Source of the DNA: Sabulitectum sp964571965
Lineage (GTDB): Bacteria; Fermentibacterota; Fermentibacteria; Fermentibacterales; JCC-6
NCBI GenBank assembly: GCA_964571965.1
Contig: CAZNFQ010000043.1
Location: 1 to 16,654, forward strand
Length of the DNA: 16,654 nucleotides
Reading direction: 5' to 3'
Shown here: positions 1 through 6,032 of the stretch, piece by piece
Numbering within the stretch: the first letter of the stretch is position 1
How the letters are laid out: each line of letters opens with the position of its first letter
Position numbers and translations under genes: made by a program
The notes under the pieces: model-generated
The model's input: the letters and a program-made list of their open reading frames with translations, nothing else
What the model was told of the DNA's origin: nothing
Database searches by the model: none

Positions 1-1
1 G

Positions 2-148
2 GTGCAGCCTGATTTCTGCTCAGATCCGCCCCTGAAGTTTCAGAAGGCCATGGAGGATTATGAGCAGTTACGGATGCAGATGCTCTTGTTTCGAAGAAAG
101 CTGATCGTTAGAGGCCGGGTTGGGCATGTTTTCTTAAGGGAGTTATAA
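2..148 (+). CDS. 3' end of an unrecognised gene (partial, start outside window)
   Basis: Frame 2 is open from the first base to a TAA at 146-148, giving 48 C-terminal residues; the other two forward frames both close early (one at base 10, the other before base 45). The stop shares one base with the next start (TAATG), an arrangement typical of translationally coupled operon genes, and this is the main support for it being real. The visible tail is hydrophilic and basic (an ENDYEQ-like helix region, then FRRKLIVRGRVG and a final FLREL). No family is recognisable from so little. It would be the first visible member of the envelope operon that follows. It could be a chance open frame, because only 147 bases are seen. 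Confidence 0.5.
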   Translation: MQPDFCSDPPLKFQKAMEDYEQLRMQMLLFRRKLIVRGRVGHVFLREL

Positions 149-558
149 TGAAACTGGCTATTGCGGCGACGGCATTGCTGGCCTGCGTGGTATCTGCTTC
201 GGTGTTTCCCCGGGATCCCTCAGGAGTGGAAGTTATAGACAGAGCGTTCCTGCGAGCATACCAGGATGGGAACGAGTATGATCTTTACGTTACTCTCTTC
301 AACTCTGAAGGCAGGGCAACCGTGAAGATCTATGAGTTTAAGAACGGGGAATGGGAAACGGTCTGCACATGGAACCCCATGAATCTGGGTGATGAATACA
401 TGGTATTCAACTCTATAACGGTGCTGAGTACTTACGATCTGGGTGGAAAGCTGCAGGTGAGCTGGATTGACAGGGCCGAGTATCATGAAGGTATGGTGTC
501 CTTCTACGTTATGTATGACTATGTGACAGGAGAATGGGAAGATGGCTGGGTAGACTGA
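148..558 (+). CDS. Small exported beta-rich protein of unknown function
   Basis: The 136-residue product begins with a classic Sec signal peptide: MKLAIAATALLACVVSAS has a short basic start, a hydrophobic core, and likely cleavage near VSA-S at about residue 18. The mature part is acidic and rich in aromatic residues, with alternating strands and two similar stretches (YDLYVTLFNSEG / FKNGEWETV and MVSFYVMYDYVTGEWEDGW) that look like two blades or hairpins of a beta-propeller-like fold. AAGGGAG at 135-141 lies 6 bases before the ATG, which decides the start. The gene overlaps the upstream frame by one base and is followed 28 bases later by the M15 peptidase gene, so it is probably co-transcribed and acts outside the cytoplasm. 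I do not recognise a family. Confidence 0.8.
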   Translation: MKLAIAATALLACVVSASVFPRDPSGVEVIDRAFLRAYQDGNEYDLYVTLFNSEGRATVKIYEFKNGEWETVCTWNPMNLGDEYMVFNSITVLSTYDLGGKLQVSWIDRAEYHEGMVSFYVMYDYVTGEWEDGWVD

Positions 559-586
559 AAGCAGTTTCGGTTATGAAGGGATTTGC

Positions 587-1249
587 ATGCTCCGTACTTT
601 ATCGTTGGTGTTAAGGCCATATTTATTGCTGCTTCTGGCATGTGCCGGGTTTGCTGCTTCCTCTGATGCACTATTCTACGACGCTGTAAGTGGTGTCAGT
701 GAGGACTGCCCACAGTGGATCCTTAATAATCAGGTTCTTGTCGATGTGGTTTACTGGGGTTTCGACGGAGAGCTTCACAGGGGAGAGCTGGTTGCAGACA
801 CCAGAGTGGTGAATGATCTGCAGCTTGTTTTCCTGCAGATGCTTCTGCTGAAGTTTCCCCTGGAGTCCGTTGTTCCCATTTCTGAATACGGCTGGGACGA
901 CTCTGAATCCATGAGACAGAACAATACCTCTGCATTCAATTACAGATGTGTGGCTGGAACAGGCAGGCTCTCCCGCCACGCATACGGCCTTGCCATAGAT
1001 ATCAATCCTGTGCAGAATCCATACTGTACCGGTGAAACTGTTTCTCCTGAGGGTGCCGATTACGATCCCCGGGTACCGGGAACCCTTTACACCGGGCACC
1101 CTGTGGTGGAGCTTTTCAGACTTCTAGGGTGGAGATGGGGCGGAGACTGGTGGGAGAAGGATTACCAGCATTTTGACAAGCCCCTTGAAGATATGGAATG
1201 CGAAAGATCTGTTTATCACTGTGGATGGCTCCTGTGGAGGTTGTTATGA
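587..1249 (+). CDS. M15-family zinc metallopeptidase (D-Ala-D-Ala carboxypeptidase-like, exported)
   Basis: Likely cleaves peptide bonds in peptidoglycan stem peptides in the periplasm. The 220-residue protein has an N-terminal hydrophobic segment (residues 8-24, signal peptide or anchor). The M15 zinc site is visible: SRHAYGLAIDIN at 129-140 supplies His131 and Asp138, and GDWWEKDYQHFD at 186-197 supplies the third ligand His195 and the usual acidic catalytic residue at Asp192. The GWRWGGDW stretch before the last histidine is characteristic of the M15C/VanY-like subgroup, and the length is normal for it. GAAGGG at 575-580 is 6 bases before the ATG. Its TGA overlaps the next start (ATGA). 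Known for the family: the zinc ligands and carboxy- or endopeptidase activity on the wall. Inferred: the exact substrate. Confidence 0.88.
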   Translation: MLRTLSLVLRPYLLLLLACAGFAASSDALFYDAVSGVSEDCPQWILNNQVLVDVVYWGFDGELHRGELVADTRVVNDLQLVFLQMLLLKFPLESVVPISEYGWDDSESMRQNNTSAFNYRCVAGTGRLSRHAYGLAIDINPVQNPYCTGETVSPEGADYDPRVPGTLYTGHPVVELFRLLGWRWGGDWWEKDYQHFDKPLEDMECERSVYHCGWLLWRLL

Positions 1250-2751
1250 AACATTTGCTGTGGGTTCTTGTTCTGACCGTTTTCATTCTGAGTACCGTGT
1301 CATGCGGTGAGGCGGATAACTCCGAAACCCGGGCGGTTGAAACTGCAGGTGTAACAGATGATCAGGAGGCTGATGTCGACTCTTCTTCCCATGACATTGA
1401 ATTGCCTGAAGTTATTCCTGCGGTGGAATACCTGGAACTGTGCTACGCCACATCCATACACATGCCGGAAAGCCGGTACGGGCCTGAAAACGTTTTCGAC
1501 GGCGACACCACCACCTGCTGGGCCACAATGCCCGGTGCTGCGCCGGACGAAGGTATTTACTTCTCATTCCATGAACCGGTGGATCTGGAGACCATGACCG
1601 TGGAAGCGGTTCCCGGAGGCAGCGATTTCGAGGAGATCAGCACTTATCAGCTTTACATAAATGGTGTGGAGGGAACATACTGGGAACCTGGAACTCCTGT
1701 GAACCTGCACTGGCAGGGACCCGTAAAGAGTGTATTCGTTAAGATTAACAGCACGGAATCGATTCACTACGATGAGCAGGGGATCCGCTACCAGAGGGAT
1801 GTGCCTGTGGGCATCAGCGAGATAAACATCACCGTTCTCGATGAAGAGGACAATGAAGTTCCATTGCAGATAATACCCATTGCATCTGTGGGGGGAACCG
1901 TTGAAGCCAGCTCTTCTCTGGAGCCTGTGGAGGCTTACAGTCCCGATTTCCTCTTCGACTCACGGCCGGCCTTCGGATGGGCCGATGGCAACCCGGATTC
2001 CTCAGGAGAGGGAGAGTATCTTCTTTTCAGCCTGGATGAGCCCCGCCGAATAGAGAAGCTCCTCATATGGAACGGTTATCACAGGTCAGGCACTCACTTT
2101 GACCACAATGAAAGGGCTTCACTGATCTCCTTCGGACTGGAGGGGGAAATTCCAGAGGAGTACAGGCTGGATGATTCCATGACCCCACAGGTAGTTTATC
2201 TGGATTCTCCACTGGAGGGCCAGGCTTTCAGAATGACTTTCATGGGGGTCTACCCGGGAGACTTTTACCAGGACCTCGTTATCAGCGAGCTGCGCTTCTT
2301 CGACGGCGATGAGTGGTTCGTTATAGCCACAGGTGGAGATGAAGCAAGGAAGCAGGCGAATCTTCAGTGGGCCATGAGCTGTGATGCCGGGGCTTTCATG
2401 GACAGGCAGATCTTTGCAGATAGCTCACTGGCAAACGACTACATCAGGCAGTCACTTGTTATCCGCTCCAACGGAAGTTTCGTGATCTGGAAAGTGGATG
2501 AGCGGGATGAATCCGAGGAAAGAATGTATGCCGACGGCAACTGGCAGATCCTGGATGACAGCCACATAAGGATCTTCGGCAGACTTCATCGACTGGCCAG
2601 CTATGAGCAGAACAGCTATGACCCATATGCGGGAACATGGTCCGACCAGAATGAAAGGCTGGACCGGATGACTATTTTCAGCGATACACTGAGCTTCAGC
2701 CGCAGCTGGATATCCAGCAGCAGGGGGATATTCGAGGATTTCGATTTCTAA
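1246..2751 (+). CDS. Putative lipoprotein with two discoidin/NADase-type glycan-binding-like domains
   Basis: I place the start at ATG 1246, not at an upstream in-frame ATG at 1198. GGAGG at 1236-1240 is 5 bases before it, the ATG overlaps the previous TGA, and it puts a signal peptide first (MKHLLWVLVLTVFILSTVSC, Cys20). The TVSC lipobox is slightly atypical at -3. Two related domains follow. One lies at about 65-200, with YGPENVFDGDTTTCWA. The second, at about 213-355, has YSPDFLFDSRPAFGWADG and then a WNGYHRSG stretch. The pattern of an exposed Asp-Gly loop followed by a tryptophan and a beta sandwich is that of discoidin (F5/8 C) and NADase-type glycan-binding domains. The C-terminal 140 residues look like a small beta-barrel. 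It is likely to bind envelope or extracellular glycans. The ligand is unknown. Confidence 0.78.
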   Translation: MKHLLWVLVLTVFILSTVSCGEADNSETRAVETAGVTDDQEADVDSSSHDIELPEVIPAVEYLELCYATSIHMPESRYGPENVFDGDTTTCWATMPGAAPDEGIYFSFHEPVDLETMTVEAVPGGSDFEEISTYQLYINGVEGTYWEPGTPVNLHWQGPVKSVFVKINSTESIHYDEQGIRYQRDVPVGISEINITVLDEEDNEVPLQIIPIASVGGTVEASSSLEPVEAYSPDFLFDSRPAFGWADGNPDSSGEGEYLLFSLDEPRRIEKLLIWNGYHRSGTHFDHNERASLISFGLEGEIPEEYRLDDSMTPQVVYLDSPLEGQAFRMTFMGVYPGDFYQDLVISELRFFDGDEWFVIATGGDEARKQANLQWAMSCDAGAFMDRQIFADSSLANDYIRQSLVIRSNGSFVIWKVDERDESEERMYADGNWQILDDSHIRIFGRLHRLASYEQNSYDPYAGTWSDQNERLDRMTIFSDTLSFSRSWISSSRGIFEDFDF

Positions 2752-2760
2752 GGCAGAGCT

Positions 2761-4368
2761 GTGTGTGAATACCTTCTGAGAAACAGGCTGTTATCAGCAG
2801 GTCTTCTTGCCCTTCTGGTTTTAGCCTCCGGTCTTATCTCCGCATACAAAACGGAGTATGCCAACGGATGGGACGGATACTATTACCTGGTTCAGATACG
2901 GTCTTTCACTGAAACCGGAGTAATGCATTCTCCCGAGTACTCTCCGGTGTACATTCCAATGCTTGCGCTTCGTTACCTTACCGGCAGCTGCATCACCGCA
3001 GGCAAGGTCAGCGCTGTTCTGATCAAGCTGATGTTCGTTCTTTCTGTGTTCTACCTCTCTCTTTCCCTGCTCAGGTCCGCCCACCGGGAAAAACGGGAGA
3101 TTTCTTTCATTGCGGCTCTGCTCACAGCGGCTGTTTCTTCCGCAAGCCCTTCACTCAACTACTTCTTTCTGCAGTTTCCCAAGAACCTCATGGGCTTCTC
3201 CTTTTTCTTCCTTTTCGTGGCCTGTGTGCTCAGCACCGCCGGTGGCATTAAGCAGAGGGGAAGAGGGGTATATGGTGGAACTGCAGGTTCTGTTTTGTTT
3301 TTCCTTGCCGCATTCTTCACCCACCGGTTCACCGCGGTTCTCTCCCTTCTGTTTCTTGTTTTGTTCCTTGCGTCGTACTCCAGGAAGCTTCTTGTCCGAA
3401 TGTCTTCCCGTGGTAAAACCCCATGGATCGCCATATGGGTGATCATTTTCATCGTTTTCGTTCTGATCCTTTCGAACACCCTTCCGCTGGCTCTCTCCAC
3501 CCATGATATGGAAAGGATAACCGGTGATCTCGCTGCTGTTCCGGTATTCGTGCCGGCGGCCTTCATGGAGGTGTTCGGTGTTCACAGGCTGAACCCCGAA
3601 TGGATCATTGAGATCTTCATTGCCTCTGTACTACCCGCGGCGACCCTCCTGCTTCTGCCATGGGTGAAGAGATTCAGTTTCCTGCGCCTGGGCAGGGGTT
3701 ACTATATACTGTGTCTTATTGGTCTTATCGGGCTGTTCCCGTTTCTGGAATTCTCTCTTACCGGCCTTTCATACAGGCTGTTCTTCGGAACTCTGCTTAT
3801 GCTGCCGCTCATAGGCTTACCCTATCTGCTGCTGGCTGCGGAAAAGTGGCTCGTACCATGTTTACGCTCCGGGAAACCCATTCGAAAGGGTTTGCCTGTG
3901 CTTGTTCTCCTTTCCGTTGCTGCCCTGTCTTTTTACACCGGCAGGTCATACAGGCCTGAGATACACGATCCCCCCTATGCGCTTTACGAAGAGATCGCTG
4001 AGAATGCCATGAGCGCCCTGGATGAAGAGGAGTTCGATCTTATCATTGCCCACAGATCCCTGGCGGAGTTCATTACCTTCCGGTACAGGGTAGATGTACT
4101 TCCCTGGGCACCGGAAGAACATTTCCAGAGAGACAGGGTGTGGCGTATCACCGCCGGTATCCTTGGGGATGAGGTTTCCTATTACCTTAGCCCTGATATT
4201 GCCGAAACCCGCTTCGTGAGACTGGGGGGAGATTACGGTCTGCTGCGAGAGGATCACTGGGAAACCTTCGTGGAAAAAGTGTCAGATGATCCTGTGATGA
4301 TGGAGGCTGTCGAAGTCTGGAGAAATCCCCTGGCGGTCAGACCAGCATTCCTTGTGGGGAACAGGTAA
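2761..4368 (+). CDS. Polytopic membrane protein, possibly GT-C-like glycosyltransferase
   Basis: The 535-residue product has about ten hydrophobic segments (near 11-29, 82-104, 115-130, 141-160, 175-205, 222-240, 281-300, 314-330, 338-360 and 376-392) and a soluble C-terminal domain of about 140 residues. The first extracytoplasmic loop carries NGWDGYYYLVQ (36-46) and SPVY, the position and flavour of the acidic loop motif in GT-C transferases such as the PMT/ArnT and STT3 types, which use polyprenyl-phosphate sugars. This resemblance is suggestive only; no second diagnostic motif was found. The start is GTG 2761, nine bases after the lipoprotein stop, with a weak AAGGCAGAG ribosome site. Its place after a wall peptidase and a glycan-binding lipoprotein fits surface-glycan work. 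It could equally be a transporter-like or wholly novel membrane protein. Confidence 0.72.
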   Translation: MCEYLLRNRLLSAGLLALLVLASGLISAYKTEYANGWDGYYYLVQIRSFTETGVMHSPEYSPVYIPMLALRYLTGSCITAGKVSAVLIKLMFVLSVFYLSLSLLRSAHREKREISFIAALLTAAVSSASPSLNYFFLQFPKNLMGFSFFFLFVACVLSTAGGIKQRGRGVYGGTAGSVLFFLAAFFTHRFTAVLSLLFLVLFLASYSRKLLVRMSSRGKTPWIAIWVIIFIVFVLILSNTLPLALSTHDMERITGDLAAVPVFVPAAFMEVFGVHRLNPEWIIEIFIASVLPAATLLLLPWVKRFSFLRLGRGYYILCLIGLIGLFPFLEFSLTGLSYRLFFGTLLMLPLIGLPYLLLAAEKWLVPCLRSGKPIRKGLPVLVLLSVAALSFYTGRSYRPEIHDPPYALYEEIAENAMSALDEEEFDLIIAHRSLAEFITFRYRVDVLPWAPEEHFQRDRVWRITAGILGDEVSYYLSPDIAETRFVRLGGDYGLLREDHWETFVEKVSDDPVMMEAVEVWRNPLAVRPAFLVGNR

Positions 4369-4380
4369 GCTCTGACCCAG

Positions 4381-4401
4381 CCCGGTTACAGCTTCACCGG
4401 G
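4381..4401 (+). terminator. Weak hairpin after the envelope operon
   Basis: CCCGGT (4381-4386) and ACCGGG (4396-4401) form a 6-bp GC-rich stem with a 9-base loop, 12 bases after the stop at 4368. There is no following run of T, so intrinsic termination would be weak. It lies between convergent genes, where a terminator is expected. Confidence 0.3.
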
Positions 4402-4424
4402 GGAGCGTTGCACTTCATCCGTTT

Positions 4425-4464
4425 CTTCAGGCGTTTTTCCTATGAACATCACATCAGCCTGAAG
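4425..4464. repeat. 8-bp inverted repeat between convergent genes
   Basis: CTTCAGGC (4425-4432) and GCCTGAAG (4457-4464) are perfect inverted copies separated by 24 bases that include GTTTTTCC. This may be a second, looser termination structure for the + strand operon or for the convergent minus-strand gene that ends at 4488. Confidence 0.3.
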
Positions 4465-4487
4465 TGGTTCTCAGTGCCGGCCCGGTG

Positions 4488-5075
4488 TCAAAGGTCCATT
4501 TGAGATCTGAAGAATTCCATTTCCCCGCCGGTTAAAGGCGTCTGCCACTTATCCGAGTTCAGCAGTTCATCAAATGACTCCATCAGGTGAGCATCGGAGG
4601 GCATGGTATACATTTCATTCCTCCATGTGCACTGAAGCTCGCAATACTCAAGGTAGTCTTCAGCACTCTCCGGCAATCCTCCCAGAGAGTATCCGAGAAC
4701 GATCAGAAAGGGAATGTTCCCTATTATTCCGATTGGTTCTGCCGGCCAGTCAGCGCAGGTTGTATTTCCGGGGAAAGCTGCTGCGCCGATAAGGGGGCGG
4801 CGCATTTCACCTTCCCTTTCAAAAAGCATGCGGCAGAGAATGATTACCCTGTTCTGATTTTCTTCATTTTCGCAGCATTCTTTCAGAACTGAGATTGCCT
4901 GGTCTCTGCCCATGTTCTGCAATTCAATTGCAGCACTTATGTATGGAGCAACTGTGTACTGCTCGTACTGGAAATCGGGGCAGTTCTGAATGGTTTCATG
5001 GAAATTCTGCCCGTAAGCCGTGCATGTGATCGAAACAAAAATCAAAGCTGCCATAGGGTGCTTCATTGATCTCAT
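4488..5075 (-). CDS. Exported cysteine-rich protein of unknown function
   Basis: I choose the ATG at 5075 because AAGGA sits 4 bases upstream. It yields 195 residues starting MRSMKHPMAALIFVSITCTAYGQ, a signal peptide with likely cleavage after AYG. The in-frame ATG at 5066 would give the same signal peptide but a poorly spaced ribosome site; a longer frame reaching 5204 would bury the signal peptide. The mature part has seven cysteines (NCPDF, ECCE, ILCRM, TTCADW, EYC, LQC), suggesting disulfides outside the cytoplasm. It starts helical (AAIELQNMGRDQAISVLKECC, like a short HEAT or TPR repeat). It then has RRPLIGAAAFPG, DWPAEPI and GYSLGGLPESAEDYLEYC, which look like conserved motifs of a family I cannot name. 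It stands alone, convergent with the envelope operon and divergent from the micro-protein gene. Confidence 0.72.
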   Translation of the reverse strand: MRSMKHPMAALIFVSITCTAYGQNFHETIQNCPDFQYEQYTVAPYISAAIELQNMGRDQAISVLKECCENEENQNRVIILCRMLFEREGEMRRPLIGAAAFPGNTTCADWPAEPIGIIGNIPFLIVLGYSLGGLPESAEDYLEYCELQCTWRNEMYTMPSDAHLMESFDELLNSDKWQTPLTGGEMEFFRSQMDL

Positions 5076-5205
5076 CAGTTCCTTACTTTCTGAAGGGTTT
5101 TCATACGGATTGTACACCACCCGGGCTTTGGCTATTCCTTCCGGTTCCCGCAGGGGAGAGCCTGCCGGATCCATGAAGAGATATATTAGGATCAGCTGCC
5201 GCATG

Positions 5206-5215
5206 AAAGGAGGAG
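5206..5215 (+). promoter_or_regulatory. Perfect Shine-Dalgarno of the lysine-rich micro-protein
   Basis: AAAGGAGGAG contains the full AAGGAGG anti-16S core (5207-5213), 5 bases before ATG 5219. This is the strongest ribosome site in the window. It decides the call of a gene otherwise short enough to be missed. Confidence 0.75.
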
Positions 5216-5218
5216 ACC

Positions 5219-5320
5219 ATGGCTAAGGGACAGGATGCCAGGAAGAATGTTAAGCAGAAGCCTGAAAAGACCCTGAAGGAAAAGCGCAAGGAGAAGAAGG
5301 CCAAGAAGTCCAAAGCATAA
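5219..5320 (+). CDS. 33-residue lysine-rich basic micro-protein
   Basis: The open frame from ATG 5219 to TAA 5318-5320 encodes 33 residues beginning MAKGQDARKNVKQKPEKTLK and ending in a KEKKAKKSKA tail. Thirteen lysines and two arginines against four acidic residues make it strongly basic, with no hydrophobic core. It is probably disordered or a single charged helix, and may bind RNA, ribosomes or DNA. Support for its being real is the perfect AAGGAGG at 5-base spacing and a coherent, non-random composition. The overlapping minus-strand frames show leucine-rich runs that are simply the complement of lysine codons. From memory, short hypothetical proteins with a similar KGQ...KTLKEKR...KK pattern occur in other bacteria, but I cannot verify this. 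Function unknown. Confidence 0.75.
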   Translation: MAKGQDARKNVKQKPEKTLKEKRKEKKAKKSKA

Positions 5321-5327
5321 CCCGTTC

Positions 5328-5364
5328 CCGGGTATTGCTTTGATCAGACCCGGAATCCTCCGGG
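5328..5364 (+). terminator. Competing hairpins after the micro-protein gene
   Basis: CCCGGA (5349-5354), loop ATCC, TCCGGG (5359-5364) is a perfect 6-bp stem 28 bases after the stop. CCGGGT (5328-5333) can instead pair with ACCCGG (5348-5353), so two exclusive structures are possible. The stretch after it (CTGCTTCCTTTG) is only moderately T-rich, so termination strength is uncertain. Confidence 0.35.
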
Positions 5365-5513
5365 ACCTGCTTCCTTTGAATGCCCATTTCCGGACAGCTT
5401 CACCGCATACACCTCCGTCTGCCTGGCAAATGTGCGGGCAAGTATCAGCTTGGAGCATTTTCAGGCAGGGATGCAGCAGCCCTTTCCATGAAACATGGGT
5501 GCTGAAGTGATCT

Positions 5514-5537
5514 TCATTCCTTTCCCCATGGGAATGA
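5514..5537 (-). terminator. Hairpin downstream of the PAS gene
   Basis: TCATTCC (5514-5520) and GGAATGA (5531-5537) form a 7-bp stem with a 10-base loop, 20 bases beyond the minus-strand PAS stop. No T-run follows on the minus strand, so it is a weak terminator candidate or RNA-stabilising stem. The rest of 5321-5557, between convergent genes, shows no convincing coding frame. Confidence 0.3.
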
Positions 5538-5557
5538 GGCACTGAAGGGCATGAGTT

Positions 5558-5926
5558 CTACAGTTCCGGCGGTGGAAGCGATTCCCTGACGAAGTGGGGC
5601 ATTTCTTCAGGAAGAACCAGCGAGATCTCCACGAGACCCGCCACACCCCCGGAGGGGTCTTTCCAGGCACTCTGATATATGAGTTTCCTGACTCCGTTCT
5701 TCTCCACGGTGTAGACGTTGGTGCCCCCTGAAGAGAGCAGTTCTTCAATGATGGCCCTTGATCTGTCATTGTGGCAGTCAAGGAGATCTTCGCCCACCAG
5801 GGCCATTCCTCCCCTGGATTTCCAGGTGTCTGCCGCTGCGTGGTTCATGAATACTACCCTGTGGTCAGCGTCGGAAACCGTGACCGCTCCGGGAAAACCT
5901 GTTACCCAGTCGGGCATTCTGCTCAT
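5558..5926 (-). CDS. Single-domain PAS sensor protein
   Basis: A 122-residue protein that is essentially one PAS domain. Start chosen at ATG 5926, with AGGGAG 6 bases upstream; an in-frame TTG at 6019 would add 31 residues that look non-coding and lacks as good a ribosome site. The N-terminal half has PGAVTVSDADHRVVFMNHAA (12-31), the usual PAS opening. The middle has LVGEDLLDCHNDRS (43-56), with Cys51-His52-Asn53. The C-terminal half has VYTVEKNGVRKLIYQ, then GLVEISLVLPEEMPHFVR. The CHN, VYT.EK and EMPHFVR signatures mark a PAS subgroup found alone or attached to DUF438, sensor-kinase and regulatory proteins. It has no output domain, so it presumably acts through a partner. It lies 106 bases downstream of the cyclase gene on the same strand. 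Ligand unknown; a Cys/His-bound cofactor is only a possibility. Confidence 0.82.
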   Translation of the reverse strand: MSRMPDWVTGFPGAVTVSDADHRVVFMNHAAADTWKSRGGMALVGEDLLDCHNDRSRAIIEELLSSGGTNVYTVEKNGVRKLIYQSAWKDPSGGVAGLVEISLVLPEEMPHFVRESLPPPEL

Positions 5927-6032
5927 GTTCTGCTCCCTGCTCTTATTAAGTGAATAACGGTGATCCTGGATATATGGCGCGAACTGTCTTTCTCCCCGTT
6001 CAGTGGAACCGGTACTCAAAACCCGGGGGAAG

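Noticed and set aside
1198..1245. Upstream start for the lipoprotein gene
   Set aside because: It would place 16 residues before the signal peptide; ATG 1246 has GGAGG and an ATGA overlap.
5192..5542. Minus-strand frame with a leucine-rich hydrophobic stretch over the micro-protein
   Set aside because: The leucine run is the complement of lysine codons in the real + strand gene; no ribosome site and the stretch is an artefact.
5461..5781. Minus-strand 106-codon frame partly over the PAS gene
   Set aside because: Out of frame with the PAS domain, which has conserved motifs; no start support.
5927..6019. N-terminal extension of the PAS protein from TTG 6019
   Set aside because: The added residues look non-coding; ATG 5926 has AGGGAG at good spacing.
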